Assembly (NCBI GenBank): GCA_003541895.1
Contig: DPLR01000365.1
Location: forward strand, 1 to 5,831
Source of the DNA: Cytophagales bacterium
GTDB lineage: Bacteria > Bacteroidota > Bacteroidia > Cytophagales > Cyclobacteriaceae
Direction: 5' to 3'
Length of the DNA stretch: 5,831 nucleotides
Shown here piece by piece: positions 1 through 5,831 of the stretch. The notes below the pieces were generated by a model. That model saw nothing but the letters and a program-made list of their open reading frames with translations, had not been told where the DNA came from and searched no databases. The first letter of the stretch is position 1. Each line of letters begins with the position of its first letter. A program made the position numbers and the translations under genes.

Positions 1-19
1 AAACGCTATTGGCTGCAGT

Positions 20-43
20 GTAAAAATTAAAAACTCTTAGAGT
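20..43 (-). terminator. Weak terminator-like hairpin after the polyprenyl synthase gene
   Basis: On the minus strand, just after the prenyl synthase stop, ACTC-TAA-GAGT forms a four-base-pair stem with a three-base loop (33-43), followed directly by a T-rich run interrupted by two A bases. The position fits the end of the cluster, but the stem is short and has little GC, so an intrinsic terminator is only possible. Bases 1-19 beyond it show nothing I can assign. Confidence 0.3.
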
Positions 44-46
44 AGA

Positions 47-1012
47 TCAGGATTCTCTGCGAATAATGTTTTTCGTAAAATCAATGATCGATTTTATTTT
101 TTCTTTCTTTGAAACGCGATTGAGACTTTGAAAACCCTTTTGAAAATAATAGTTCATTTTTGACTCTGTTGTAGAAGAAAGATCAAGGTTATTATAAATC
201 GCAGTAACCGCGTTTATTTTTTCGGCCTTTTTAAATTTTTTCAAACTCAACCACGCTTGAAGATCTTTTCGCTGAGAACCTTTTGATCTCTCAAGTGCTT
301 TGATCAATAAAAATGTTTTCTTGTTGGCTAGAATGTCACCGCCAACCTGCTTCCCAAATTTCGCTTTGACGCCATACACATCGAGCCAATCATCTTTTAA
401 TTGAAAACCGATGCCAATGTTAACTCCGAAATCACGCAAAGCTTTTTGATCTTCCACTGGAGCATTGGCCAATACAGCACCGAGTTCTAAACTAAAACCT
501 AAAAGCACAGCGGTTTTAAGTTTTATCATTTCCAAGTATTGTTTTTCAGTCACAGTTCCTCTTGTCTCGAATTCCATATCCCATTGTTGGCCTTCGCAAA
601 CTTGGGCAGCACATATATTAAAGAGCGAAAGTATTTTCTTCAATTTTCTTTCTTCGAGCGACAAAAACATATCGTACACTTTTACCAACATCACGTCTCC
701 CGAAAGAATGGCTGTGTTTACATTCCACTTTTCGTGAACAGTTGGCTTGCCTCTGCGCAGAGGAGCCTTATCCATAATGTCATCATGAAGTAAAGTGAAA
801 TTGTGAAAGGCTTCTACGGCAACTGCATAGGGTATGATTTGCTCCACATCATTTTTATACAACGAATACGACAAGGCGGTAAGCAATGGCCGCATCCTTT
901 TGCCTCCCAAAGCCATGATGTAACGAATAGGTTCGTAGAGTGACTCAGGCTCCTTACCAAATTTTTGCTTTGTAATTTCTTTTTCAATGAGCGAAATGTA
1001 TTTCTCAATCAT
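47..1012 (-). CDS. Polyprenyl diphosphate synthase, short-chain trans-type (FPP/GGPP synthase-like)
   Basis: This 321-residue protein is a complete trans-isoprenyl diphosphate synthase, a cytoplasmic enzyme that condenses isopentenyl diphosphate onto an allylic diphosphate. The family signatures are all visible: GGKRMRP at 36-42 (substrate diphosphate binding), the first Asp-rich motif DDIMD at 77-81 followed by LRRGKPT at 85-91, a KT pair at 166-167, and the second Asp-rich motif in GFQLKDDWLD at 202-211, followed by GGD at 224-226 and a KKT at 231-233. The length is normal for the family. The first Asp motif has no two-residue insertion, and Phe72 lies five residues before it, a position that limits chain length in short-chain enzymes; a C15 or C20 product is therefore inferred, but a longer chain is not excluded. 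The ATG lies one codon after the RNase R stop and in the same frame, so translation is probably coupled. No Shine-Dalgarno sequence is evident. It is the last gene of the visible cluster. Confidence 0.93.
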   Translation of the reverse strand: MIEKYISLIEKEITKQKFGKEPESLYEPIRYIMALGGKRMRPLLTALSYSLYKNDVEQIIPYAVAVEAFHNFTLLHDDIMDKAPLRRGKPTVHEKWNVNTAILSGDVMLVKVYDMFLSLEERKLKKILSLFNICAAQVCEGQQWDMEFETRGTVTEKQYLEMIKLKTAVLLGFSLELGAVLANAPVEDQKALRDFGVNIGIGFQLKDDWLDVYGVKAKFGKQVGGDILANKKTFLLIKALERSKGSQRKDLQAWLSLKKFKKAEKINAVTAIYNNLDLSSTTESKMNYYFQKGFQSLNRVSKKEKIKSIIDFTKNIIRRES

Positions 1013-1015
1013 AAG

Positions 1016-3163
1016 TCAGTCTTCAAAAACTAAATCAATCAATCTCCTATCAACATCGGTCTTTTTAATCCACACTTCGACCTTATCGCCAAGTCGGTAT
1101 ATTTTATTTCTCCTTCGCCCAATAACACGATAATTTTTTTCATCTAATTCATAGTAGTCGTCTTTCATATCAGCCAGTCGCACCATGCCCTCACATTTGG
1201 TTTCGACAATCTCTACAAAAATTCCAAAATCGGTCACGCCCGTAATAATTCCGTTATACATTTTGTCAGCCGCCATGCTCATGAACTCTACTTGCTTGTA
1301 TTTTATAGAAGCGCGCTCAGCATCTGCAGCTCTTTTCTCGCGTTCACTGCTGTGAATACATTTTTCTTCGAATTCATTTTTCATAACAGGCTTGCCTCCA
1401 TCCAAATAATGTTGCAACAAACGATGCACCATCATATCAGGATACCTGCGAATGGGAGAGGTGAAATGGGTGTAATGATCAAACGCCAAACCAAAATGAC
1501 CTTTGGCATCTGTAGTGTATTTTGCTTTTGCCATGGCCCGAACGGCCAACGATTGTAACACATTTTGCTCAGGCTTACCCTCAATTTCATCCATAAGTTT
1601 ATTGAGTGAGCGAGAGATTGTATTCTCTTCAACATTTATTCGATGACCAAATTGCCGAGCAAACAATGAAAAATCTTTTACTTTATCTGGATCAGGAAAA
1701 TCATGAATGCGATAAACAAAAGTGTTTTTTGCATCGCTCTTCATTTTGAAAACAAAAGTGGCCACGGCTTTGTTGGCGAGAAGCATGAACTCCTCAATCA
1801 ACTTGTGTGCATCTTTCCGAATCTTAGGCACAACCTCAAGCGGTTTGCCTTTGGCGTCTAATTTGAATTTAACTTCAGTTGTTTCAAAATTCACCGCTCC
1901 CTTGCCAAAACGTTCTTTGCGAAGTTTGATTGCCAATTCATTTAACAAAACCAATTCTTCTGCAAACTTTCCTGATTTAGTCTCGATGCATTCTTGTGCA
2001 TTTTCATAGGTAAATCTATGATCGGAATGAATAATTGTACGGCCAAACCATTCTTTGTGAACACGCGCCTTGTCGTCCATTTCAAAAACGGCAGCAAAAG
2101 TAAGTTTGTCTTCATGCGGCCGCAAAGAACAAAGAGCATTGCTCAGCTTCTCTGGCAACATGGGCACTGTTCGATCAACCAGATAAACAGAAGTTGCACG
2201 GTCGTAAGCATCGGCATCAAGTATTGTGTTGGGGCGCACGTAGTGAGTTACATCGGCTATGTGAACTCCAATTTCATATCGGCCATTCTCCAATCGTTTG
2301 AAAGAAATCGCATCGTCAAAATCTTTGGCATCTTCGGGGTCAATTGTGAACGTAAGCACATTGCGAAAGTCACGCCTATTTTTTATTTCTTCTTTCGTAA
2401 TCTCTTCACTGATGCTTTCCGATTCGGCAAGTACTTGCTCAGGAAAACGAAAAGGTAAATCAAACTCGGCCATGATGGAGTGAATCTCTGCTTCGTTCTC
2501 ACCAGTCTTTCCAAGAATTTCAATGACTTTTCCTTCGGGACTTTTATCACCTTCTGGCCACCGTGTTACTTCAAACAAAACTTTGTCGTTTGATTTTGCC
2601 CCGTTGATATTTTCTGGATACACAAAAAAATCCTGATAGATCTTTTTAAAATCAGGAACAATGAATGCATAGTTTTTAGATAGCTCCACACGGCCAACAA
2701 ATCGCTTACGACCTCGCTCAATAATTTCTGCAACTTTGCCTTCTGGGTTTTCGCCTGAGCGTTTACTGAAAAGTTCAACGGCTACTTTATCACCATGTAA
2801 GGCAGAGTAAAGGTCGCGTGTCTTGATATAAATATCTTTCTGCCCTTCTATGCCAGTAACAACATACGCAAAGCGGGGGTTAACGTGATCAACCGTGCCA
2901 ATGATTGTTTCTTCTTCATGAATGGAAGCATAACTTCCGTTTGAAAGCAATCTGATTTTGTTTCGTTGAATGAGATCATCAATGGTATTGACAATTTCCT
3001 TGTTGGCCAATTTGTTTTTGGCGCCCACCTTTTTAGCAATTTGCTTGAAATCGTAAGTGCGACCAGGGTTATCGTTCAGCAAGCGAACTACTGCTTTGTG
3101 CAGTGCGCTTTTCTGTTCTTTCTCTCGCTTCTCCTTCTTTTCTTTGAATTTCTTTTTTGACAT
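1016..3163 (-). CDS. rnr: Ribonuclease R, processive 3'-5' exoribonuclease
   Basis: This 715-residue protein is a complete RNase R of the RNase II (RNB) superfamily, which degrades RNA processively from the 3' end, including structured RNA, in mRNA decay and rRNA/tmRNA quality control. In order it shows a lysine-rich basic tail (2-19), a winged-helix region (about 20-80), two cold-shock/OB domains (about 85-150 and 153-218), the RNB catalytic domain (about 262-590) and a C-terminal S1 domain (about 635-715). The metal-binding motif DPEDAKDFDD at 275-284 supplies Asp275, Asp281, Asp283 and Asp284, matching the four aspartates of RNase II. SVY at 325-327 and HFTSPIRRYPD at 566-576 are the other conserved catalytic-channel motifs. 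It is shorter than the E. coli enzyme (813 residues) and lacks the basic tail after S1; the basic tail is at the N terminus instead. Its ATG lies one codon after the exonuclease stop, in the same frame. Identification is secure, and the presence of winged-helix and double cold-shock domains favours RNase R over RNase II. Confidence 0.97.
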   Translation of the reverse strand: MSKKKFKEKKEKREKEQKSALHKAVVRLLNDNPGRTYDFKQIAKKVGAKNKLANKEIVNTIDDLIQRNKIRLLSNGSYASIHEEETIIGTVDHVNPRFAYVVTGIEGQKDIYIKTRDLYSALHGDKVAVELFSKRSGENPEGKVAEIIERGRKRFVGRVELSKNYAFIVPDFKKIYQDFFVYPENINGAKSNDKVLFEVTRWPEGDKSPEGKVIEILGKTGENEAEIHSIMAEFDLPFRFPEQVLAESESISEEITKEEIKNRRDFRNVLTFTIDPEDAKDFDDAISFKRLENGRYEIGVHIADVTHYVRPNTILDADAYDRATSVYLVDRTVPMLPEKLSNALCSLRPHEDKLTFAAVFEMDDKARVHKEWFGRTIIHSDHRFTYENAQECIETKSGKFAEELVLLNELAIKLRKERFGKGAVNFETTEVKFKLDAKGKPLEVVPKIRKDAHKLIEEFMLLANKAVATFVFKMKSDAKNTFVYRIHDFPDPDKVKDFSLFARQFGHRINVEENTISRSLNKLMDEIEGKPEQNVLQSLAVRAMAKAKYTTDAKGHFGLAFDHYTHFTSPIRRYPDMMVHRLLQHYLDGGKPVMKNEFEEKCIHSSEREKRAADAERASIKYKQVEFMSMAADKMYNGIITGVTDFGIFVEIVETKCEGMVRLADMKDDYYELDEKNYRVIGRRRNKIYRLGDKVEVWIKKTDVDRRLIDLVFED

Positions 3164-3166
3164 TTC

Positions 3167-3883
3167 TTAAGTGGAAACAATATTTTTTTCTTCTATTAAA
3201 GGCAATCCCTTCATTCGCAAAAAGAGTTGCGCCATGGCCACTACATCTGCTATGCAATATTCCATAATCTTGGGCAAATTTTTTTCTTTGTAATAAACGG
3301 TATTCACCATCGATCCATCCATGAGGCCTTTGCTTGAGGGGATGTCAAACAAAGCAAGCAAAAGATCTAATGATGTATAATGTTTATAGTCGCCAAATTT
3401 CCACATCTCCATTGTATCAAGGTGCGGCACATCCCATTTTTTTGTACCACTAAGATTGAGCAAAGTTGGCAAAGGAACTCCATTTACTAACATCCTTCGG
3501 CTGAGATAAGGAAAGTCGAACTCTTTGCCATTGTGTGCGCAAAGTTTTGCTTTGGCAGGATCCATCTTATCCAAAATAGATTTGAAGTCTTCTAATAATT
3601 TTTTTTCATCTGAACCTGCAATCGACTTTGTTTTAAATACTAGCGTACCATTTTCCGTCTCAGAAAATTTCCCGATAGCGACTACAATTATTTTTCCAAA
3701 CTCAGCATAAATGCCAGCACGTTCATAGAACAAATCTTCATCTGTTTGATTCGTGTCTCTCCTCAAAAAACTTGCTTTGCGCGCCCATTGTGTTTTGAAA
3801 CGCTCATTGAGTTGATTGAAATTTTCAACCATGCCAATGGTTTCGATATCTAAAAATAGGATGTCGCGAAGTTCAGCATTCAT
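3167..3883 (-). CDS. PolB-like 3'-5' exonuclease, DEDDy family
   Basis: This 238-residue protein (counted from the ATG at 3883) resembles the predicted 3'-5' exonucleases related to the proofreading domain of family B DNA polymerases (DNA_pol_B_exo2 type). The RNase H-like core is visible: ExoI is LFLDIET with Asp12 and Glu14, ExoII is AHNGKEFDFPYL with Asp123, and ExoIII is YCIAD with Tyr209 and Asp213, the YxxxD form that defines DEDDy enzymes. Further family features are the ERAGIYAEFGKI segment near 54-65 and the HLDTMEMWKFGDYKHYTSLD block near 154-173. No polymerase domain is attached, so this is a stand-alone nuclease; whether it acts on DNA or RNA cannot be read from the sequence. An in-frame GTG at 3889 would add two residues, but I prefer the ATG, which puts the protein start at the usual short distance from ExoI. 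It sits three bases upstream of rnr and about 60 bases downstream of hutF. Confidence 0.92.
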   Translation of the reverse strand: MNAELRDILFLDIETIGMVENFNQLNERFKTQWARKASFLRRDTNQTDEDLFYERAGIYAEFGKIIVVAIGKFSETENGTLVFKTKSIAGSDEKKLLEDFKSILDKMDPAKAKLCAHNGKEFDFPYLSRRMLVNGVPLPTLLNLSGTKKWDVPHLDTMEMWKFGDYKHYTSLDLLLALFDIPSSKGLMDGSMVNTVYYKEKNLPKIMEYCIADVVAMAQLFLRMKGLPLIEEKNIVST

Positions 3884-3944
3884 AAACACTAAAGGTAGTA
3901 AGAACGAAGATGGAAATTTTGAATGAAGATTCTAAGAAAAAGAT
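3884..3944 (-). other. Spacer between hutF and the exonuclease gene
   Basis: This is the only real intergenic gap inside the cluster. It is AT-rich and shows no stable hairpin followed by a T run on the minus strand, so there is no visible terminator for hutF. On the minus strand it holds TACCTTTA close to the exonuclease start, which resembles the Bacteroidota -7 element TAnnTTTG, but I see no TTTG -33 partner at the expected distance. The spacer could hold a promoter separating the downstream genes from hutF, or it could be a read-through spacer within one long operon. Confidence 0.4.
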
Positions 3945-5309
3945 TTAGCGATTTTTCAGTTGGCGCATAGCTTCACTAAATTTTATCTTAATGGCGGCTC
4001 CGTTGTGATGATGTTGCTGCTTTACTGCCCATCGGCCATTAACGATCGTTCCCACTATTCTTGATGAATCAGAGGTGTAAAGCAACGTTGACAATCGGTT
4101 TTTCTCGCTCGTCTCTGAAAGTAAGTGCGTCTTTGAGTTGAAGACAACGGCATCAAAAGGCGATCCGATTTCAAAGTTATTTTTAGAGTGAATTCCCATC
4201 GCTTTCCTTCCGGAAGCAACCGACTTGTTAATCATGTAAGCAGCCGCATCACCTTCAAATGTATTTCGCTGATTAGTTATCAGTCGCTGACGGTAATCAA
4301 TCATTCTAAATTCTTCTAATGGATTCAACCCGATGTGGCTATCCGTGCCAATACTCCAATGTCCACCCAACTTCACAAATTCTTTCATCCTAAAAATTCC
4401 ATCGCCCAAATTTCCTTCTGTGGAAGGGCAAAGTACAACGTTAGCTTTTGAGTCTGCCAATTTTTTTAATTCGACATCATCGAGGTGAGTGGAGTGCACC
4501 AAATGAAACCGTTCGTCAACAGGCAAATTTTCAAGTAGCCACTGCATTGGTCGTTTTCCCGAAAAGGCCAAGCAATCGCTCACTTCTTTTTTTTGTTCTG
4601 CAACGTGAATATGAAATGGCAAATTTTTATTGGCTCCATTAAAAGTAGTCTTTACATCATTCAAATTAACTGCGCGAAGCGAATGAACACTAAATCCCAA
4701 CGAAGCATTTTCATAATTCTTCAAAACTTTTTCACCAGCCTGAAGAAGTTGAAAATAGTCATCCACTTTTTTTGAAATGAACCTTCTTTGTCGAGGTTGA
4801 GGGTCTTGTCCAAAATTTCCTTTCTGATAAAAAACTGGAACGAGAGTAATTTTTATGCCAGCTGTCTTTGCGGCTGCAATCATTCGCTCGCCCATCTCTG
4901 CGAGATTAGCATATCGCTTGCCTAAGTTATCATGATGCAGGTAATGAAACTCGGCCACGTGAGTGTAGCCCACGCGCAACATCTCTGCATACAACATGGC
5001 TGCTATTGCCTCAGCCTGCTCAGGGTTTACCGACAATGCGCATTTGTACATCTCTTCACGCCAACTCCAGAAATCATCAGCTGTACCTGCCGGATGATTT
5101 TCTGCAAGTCCAGCCATTGCATATTGAAACGAATGCGAGTGGGCGTTTTGAAAACCCGGCAGCGCAAAGTCCTCCACAATTTCAACTTGATCTGAATCGG
5201 GTTTTTCTGATGATAGGTATTTTATAATTCCTTTTTCATCTACACCAACATATGCCGGAGATATCCAACCTTGATTTTGAAAGAGAGAATCAAAACGGAA
5301 AAAGCTCAT
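3945..5309 (-). CDS. hutF: Formimidoylglutamate deiminase (HutF)
   Basis: This 454-residue protein is a complete N-formimino-L-glutamate deiminase of the amidohydrolase superfamily. It converts formiminoglutamate to formylglutamate and ammonia in the five-step histidine degradation route, before an N-formylglutamate deformylase (HutG type). An N-terminal beta-sandwich segment leads into the TIM barrel. The HSH motif in LPGFQNAHSHSFQ gives metal-binding His57 and His59; HIHVAEQ at 233-239 gives His235 and Glu238; LVHSTH at 270-275 gives His272; and GTDSH at 321-325 gives Asp323. The stretches DFWSWREEMY (79-88), VAEFHYLHHD (118-127), FSVHSLRAV (206-214) and STEGNLGDGIF (296-306) are typical of HutF and separate it from guanine or chlorohydrolase relatives. 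Length matches the Pseudomonas enzyme. It begins one codon after the AsmA-like stop and in the same frame. No hutH, hutU, hutI or hutG is present in the window, so its pathway partners must lie elsewhere. The short HHH run at 433-435 near the C terminus is a minor oddity. Confidence 0.96.
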   Translation of the reverse strand: MSFFRFDSLFQNQGWISPAYVGVDEKGIIKYLSSEKPDSDQVEIVEDFALPGFQNAHSHSFQYAMAGLAENHPAGTADDFWSWREEMYKCALSVNPEQAEAIAAMLYAEMLRVGYTHVAEFHYLHHDNLGKRYANLAEMGERMIAAAKTAGIKITLVPVFYQKGNFGQDPQPRQRRFISKKVDDYFQLLQAGEKVLKNYENASLGFSVHSLRAVNLNDVKTTFNGANKNLPFHIHVAEQKKEVSDCLAFSGKRPMQWLLENLPVDERFHLVHSTHLDDVELKKLADSKANVVLCPSTEGNLGDGIFRMKEFVKLGGHWSIGTDSHIGLNPLEEFRMIDYRQRLITNQRNTFEGDAAAYMINKSVASGRKAMGIHSKNNFEIGSPFDAVVFNSKTHLLSETSEKNRLSTLLYTSDSSRIVGTIVNGRWAVKQQHHHNGAAIKIKFSEAMRQLKNR

Positions 5310-5312
5310 GAA

Positions 5313-5831
5313 CTATTTCTTTTTCTTCTTGAGCAAATTCTGAAGTTTATTTTGAAGAACATCCTGAACAGCATTTGTCTTGGTGCTATCGGTCTTTGCT
5401 TTGGTAGTGTCTTTCCCTCCAATAATATTATTCACAATGTCTTGTGCTTGGGTTCCTTTCACCGCTTGCTTCAGCGCTTCCTTGCCTTTTTCTTTGGCTG
5501 CATTTGTTACAGCTTCTTTTACTTGCTCTTTCTGTTCGCTTGACATCAACTGAACTTTTGGATTGAGAAATGTTCCACCCAATCCTAAGTTCACAGGAAT
5601 TTCAGATGAGGAATTAGTATTGCCAAGCAGACTTTGAAACTGCGAACCCAATTGCCCTGCTGGCACTTTCATCTTCAAAGCATAATTGATTCCCCCATCA
5701 AGAGACGTGCTGCCAGAAACCGTGGTAGCATAATTTCCAAATTTTACATTGAACGGTTGAACTTCCAATTTACCATCTTTAATAGCAGCCGACATCAATA
5801 CATTTTTCAAGGTAACCTTATCTGCGTCTTT
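5313..5831 (-). CDS. AsmA-family protein, C-terminal part (5' end outside window)
   Basis: The reading frame enters from the right edge without a start codon and gives the last 172 residues of a larger protein. The first 70 residues or so (for example LEVQPFNVKFGNYATTVSG and the following SLDGGINYALKMKVPAG) alternate short beta-strand-like segments in the way of the AsmA C-terminal region. After a loop rich in Asn and Ser comes a PxxLGLGGTFLNPKV-like strand, then an Ala/Lys/Glu-rich helical segment, a Thr/Lys-rich linker and five lysines at the very end. AsmA proteins are usually anchored by an N-terminal membrane segment and extend into the periplasm, where relatives are linked to outer-membrane lipid transport and biogenesis; the anchor would lie outside the window. 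Family assignment rests on a partial sequence and on resemblance to Bacteroidota AsmA proteins, so the specific role is unknown. The TTG near 5810 is an internal leucine codon rather than a start, since the frame stays open beyond it. Confidence 0.8.
   Translation of the reverse strand, partial: KDADKVTLKNVLMSAAIKDGKLEVQPFNVKFGNYATTVSGSTSLDGGINYALKMKVPAGQLGSQFQSLLGNTNSSSEIPVNLGLGGTFLNPKVQLMSSEQKEQVKEAVTNAAKEKGKEALKQAVKGTQAQDIVNNIIGGKDTTKAKTDSTKTNAVQDVLQNKLQNLLKKKKK

Noticed and set aside
465..793. Two overlapping plus-strand open frames opposite the prenyl synthase gene
   Set aside because: Neither resembles a known protein, and both overlap the conserved catalytic part of the prenyl synthase, including the first Asp-rich motif region.
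1994..2458. Plus-strand open frame of 154 codons antisense to rnr
   Set aside because: It lies entirely within the RNB domain of a clearly conserved rnr. Its translation shows no recognisable domain, and it has no supporting start context.
2966..3160. Plus-strand open frame ending in a Phe/Leu-rich tail
   Set aside because: This is the same artefact as above: it is antisense to the lysine-rich N-terminal tail of RNase R.
3890..3944. Promoter for the exonuclease operon or terminator for hutF
   Set aside because: Only a partial -7-like element is present with no -33 partner, and there is no stem-loop with a T tract, so neither is supported well enough to call as a feature.
5271..5543. Plus-strand open frame encoding a hydrophobic, membrane-like 90-residue peptide
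   Set aside because: It is antisense to the lysine-rich end of the AsmA-like gene and the start of hutF. Reverse complements of AAA and AAG codons read as Phe and Leu, which explains the apparent membrane segments.
5811..5831. Start of the AsmA-like gene near the right edge (TTG at 5810)
   Set aside because: The frame continues without a stop to the edge (KDADKVT upstream of that TTG) and the sequence begins in the middle of a domain, so the true start is outside the window.

Overview
The window looks like an ordinary, compact chromosomal stretch from a member of the Bacteroidota, probably Cytophagales or a relative. This rests on three things: the AT-rich composition, the absence of convincing Shine-Dalgarno sequences before any gene, and protein versions that resemble Bacteroidota family members as I recall them. 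These are a PolB-like 3'-5' exonuclease, a roughly 715-residue RNase R, a short polyprenyl synthetase and an AsmA protein with a lysine tail. The lineage is an inference, because no rRNA or other strong marker is present.

All five genes lie on the minus strand, so transcription runs from high to low coordinates. In that order they are: the 3' end of an AsmA-family envelope protein (5831 to 5313, 5' end outside the window); hutF, formimidoylglutamate deiminase of histidine breakdown (5309 to 3945); a spacer of about 60 bases; a DEDDy 3'-5' exonuclease related to the exonuclease domain of family B DNA polymerases (3883 to 3167); rnr, exoribonuclease R (3163 to 1016); and a trans-type polyprenyl diphosphate synthase (1012 to 47). 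A weak terminator-like hairpin follows the last gene. No other stretch lacks a gene for more than about 60 bases.

The genes do not form one obvious pathway. The exonuclease and RNase R are a plausible nucleic-acid-processing pair. The prenyl synthase supplies isoprenoid chains, HutF acts in amino-acid catabolism and AsmA proteins act in the envelope. The most notable structural point is that three of the four junctions have the same form, a stop codon, exactly one sense codon, then an in-frame ATG, using TAG, TAA and TGA respectively. This suggests tight translational coupling. I see no mobile element, CRISPR array, RNA gene, frameshift or clearly novel system here.
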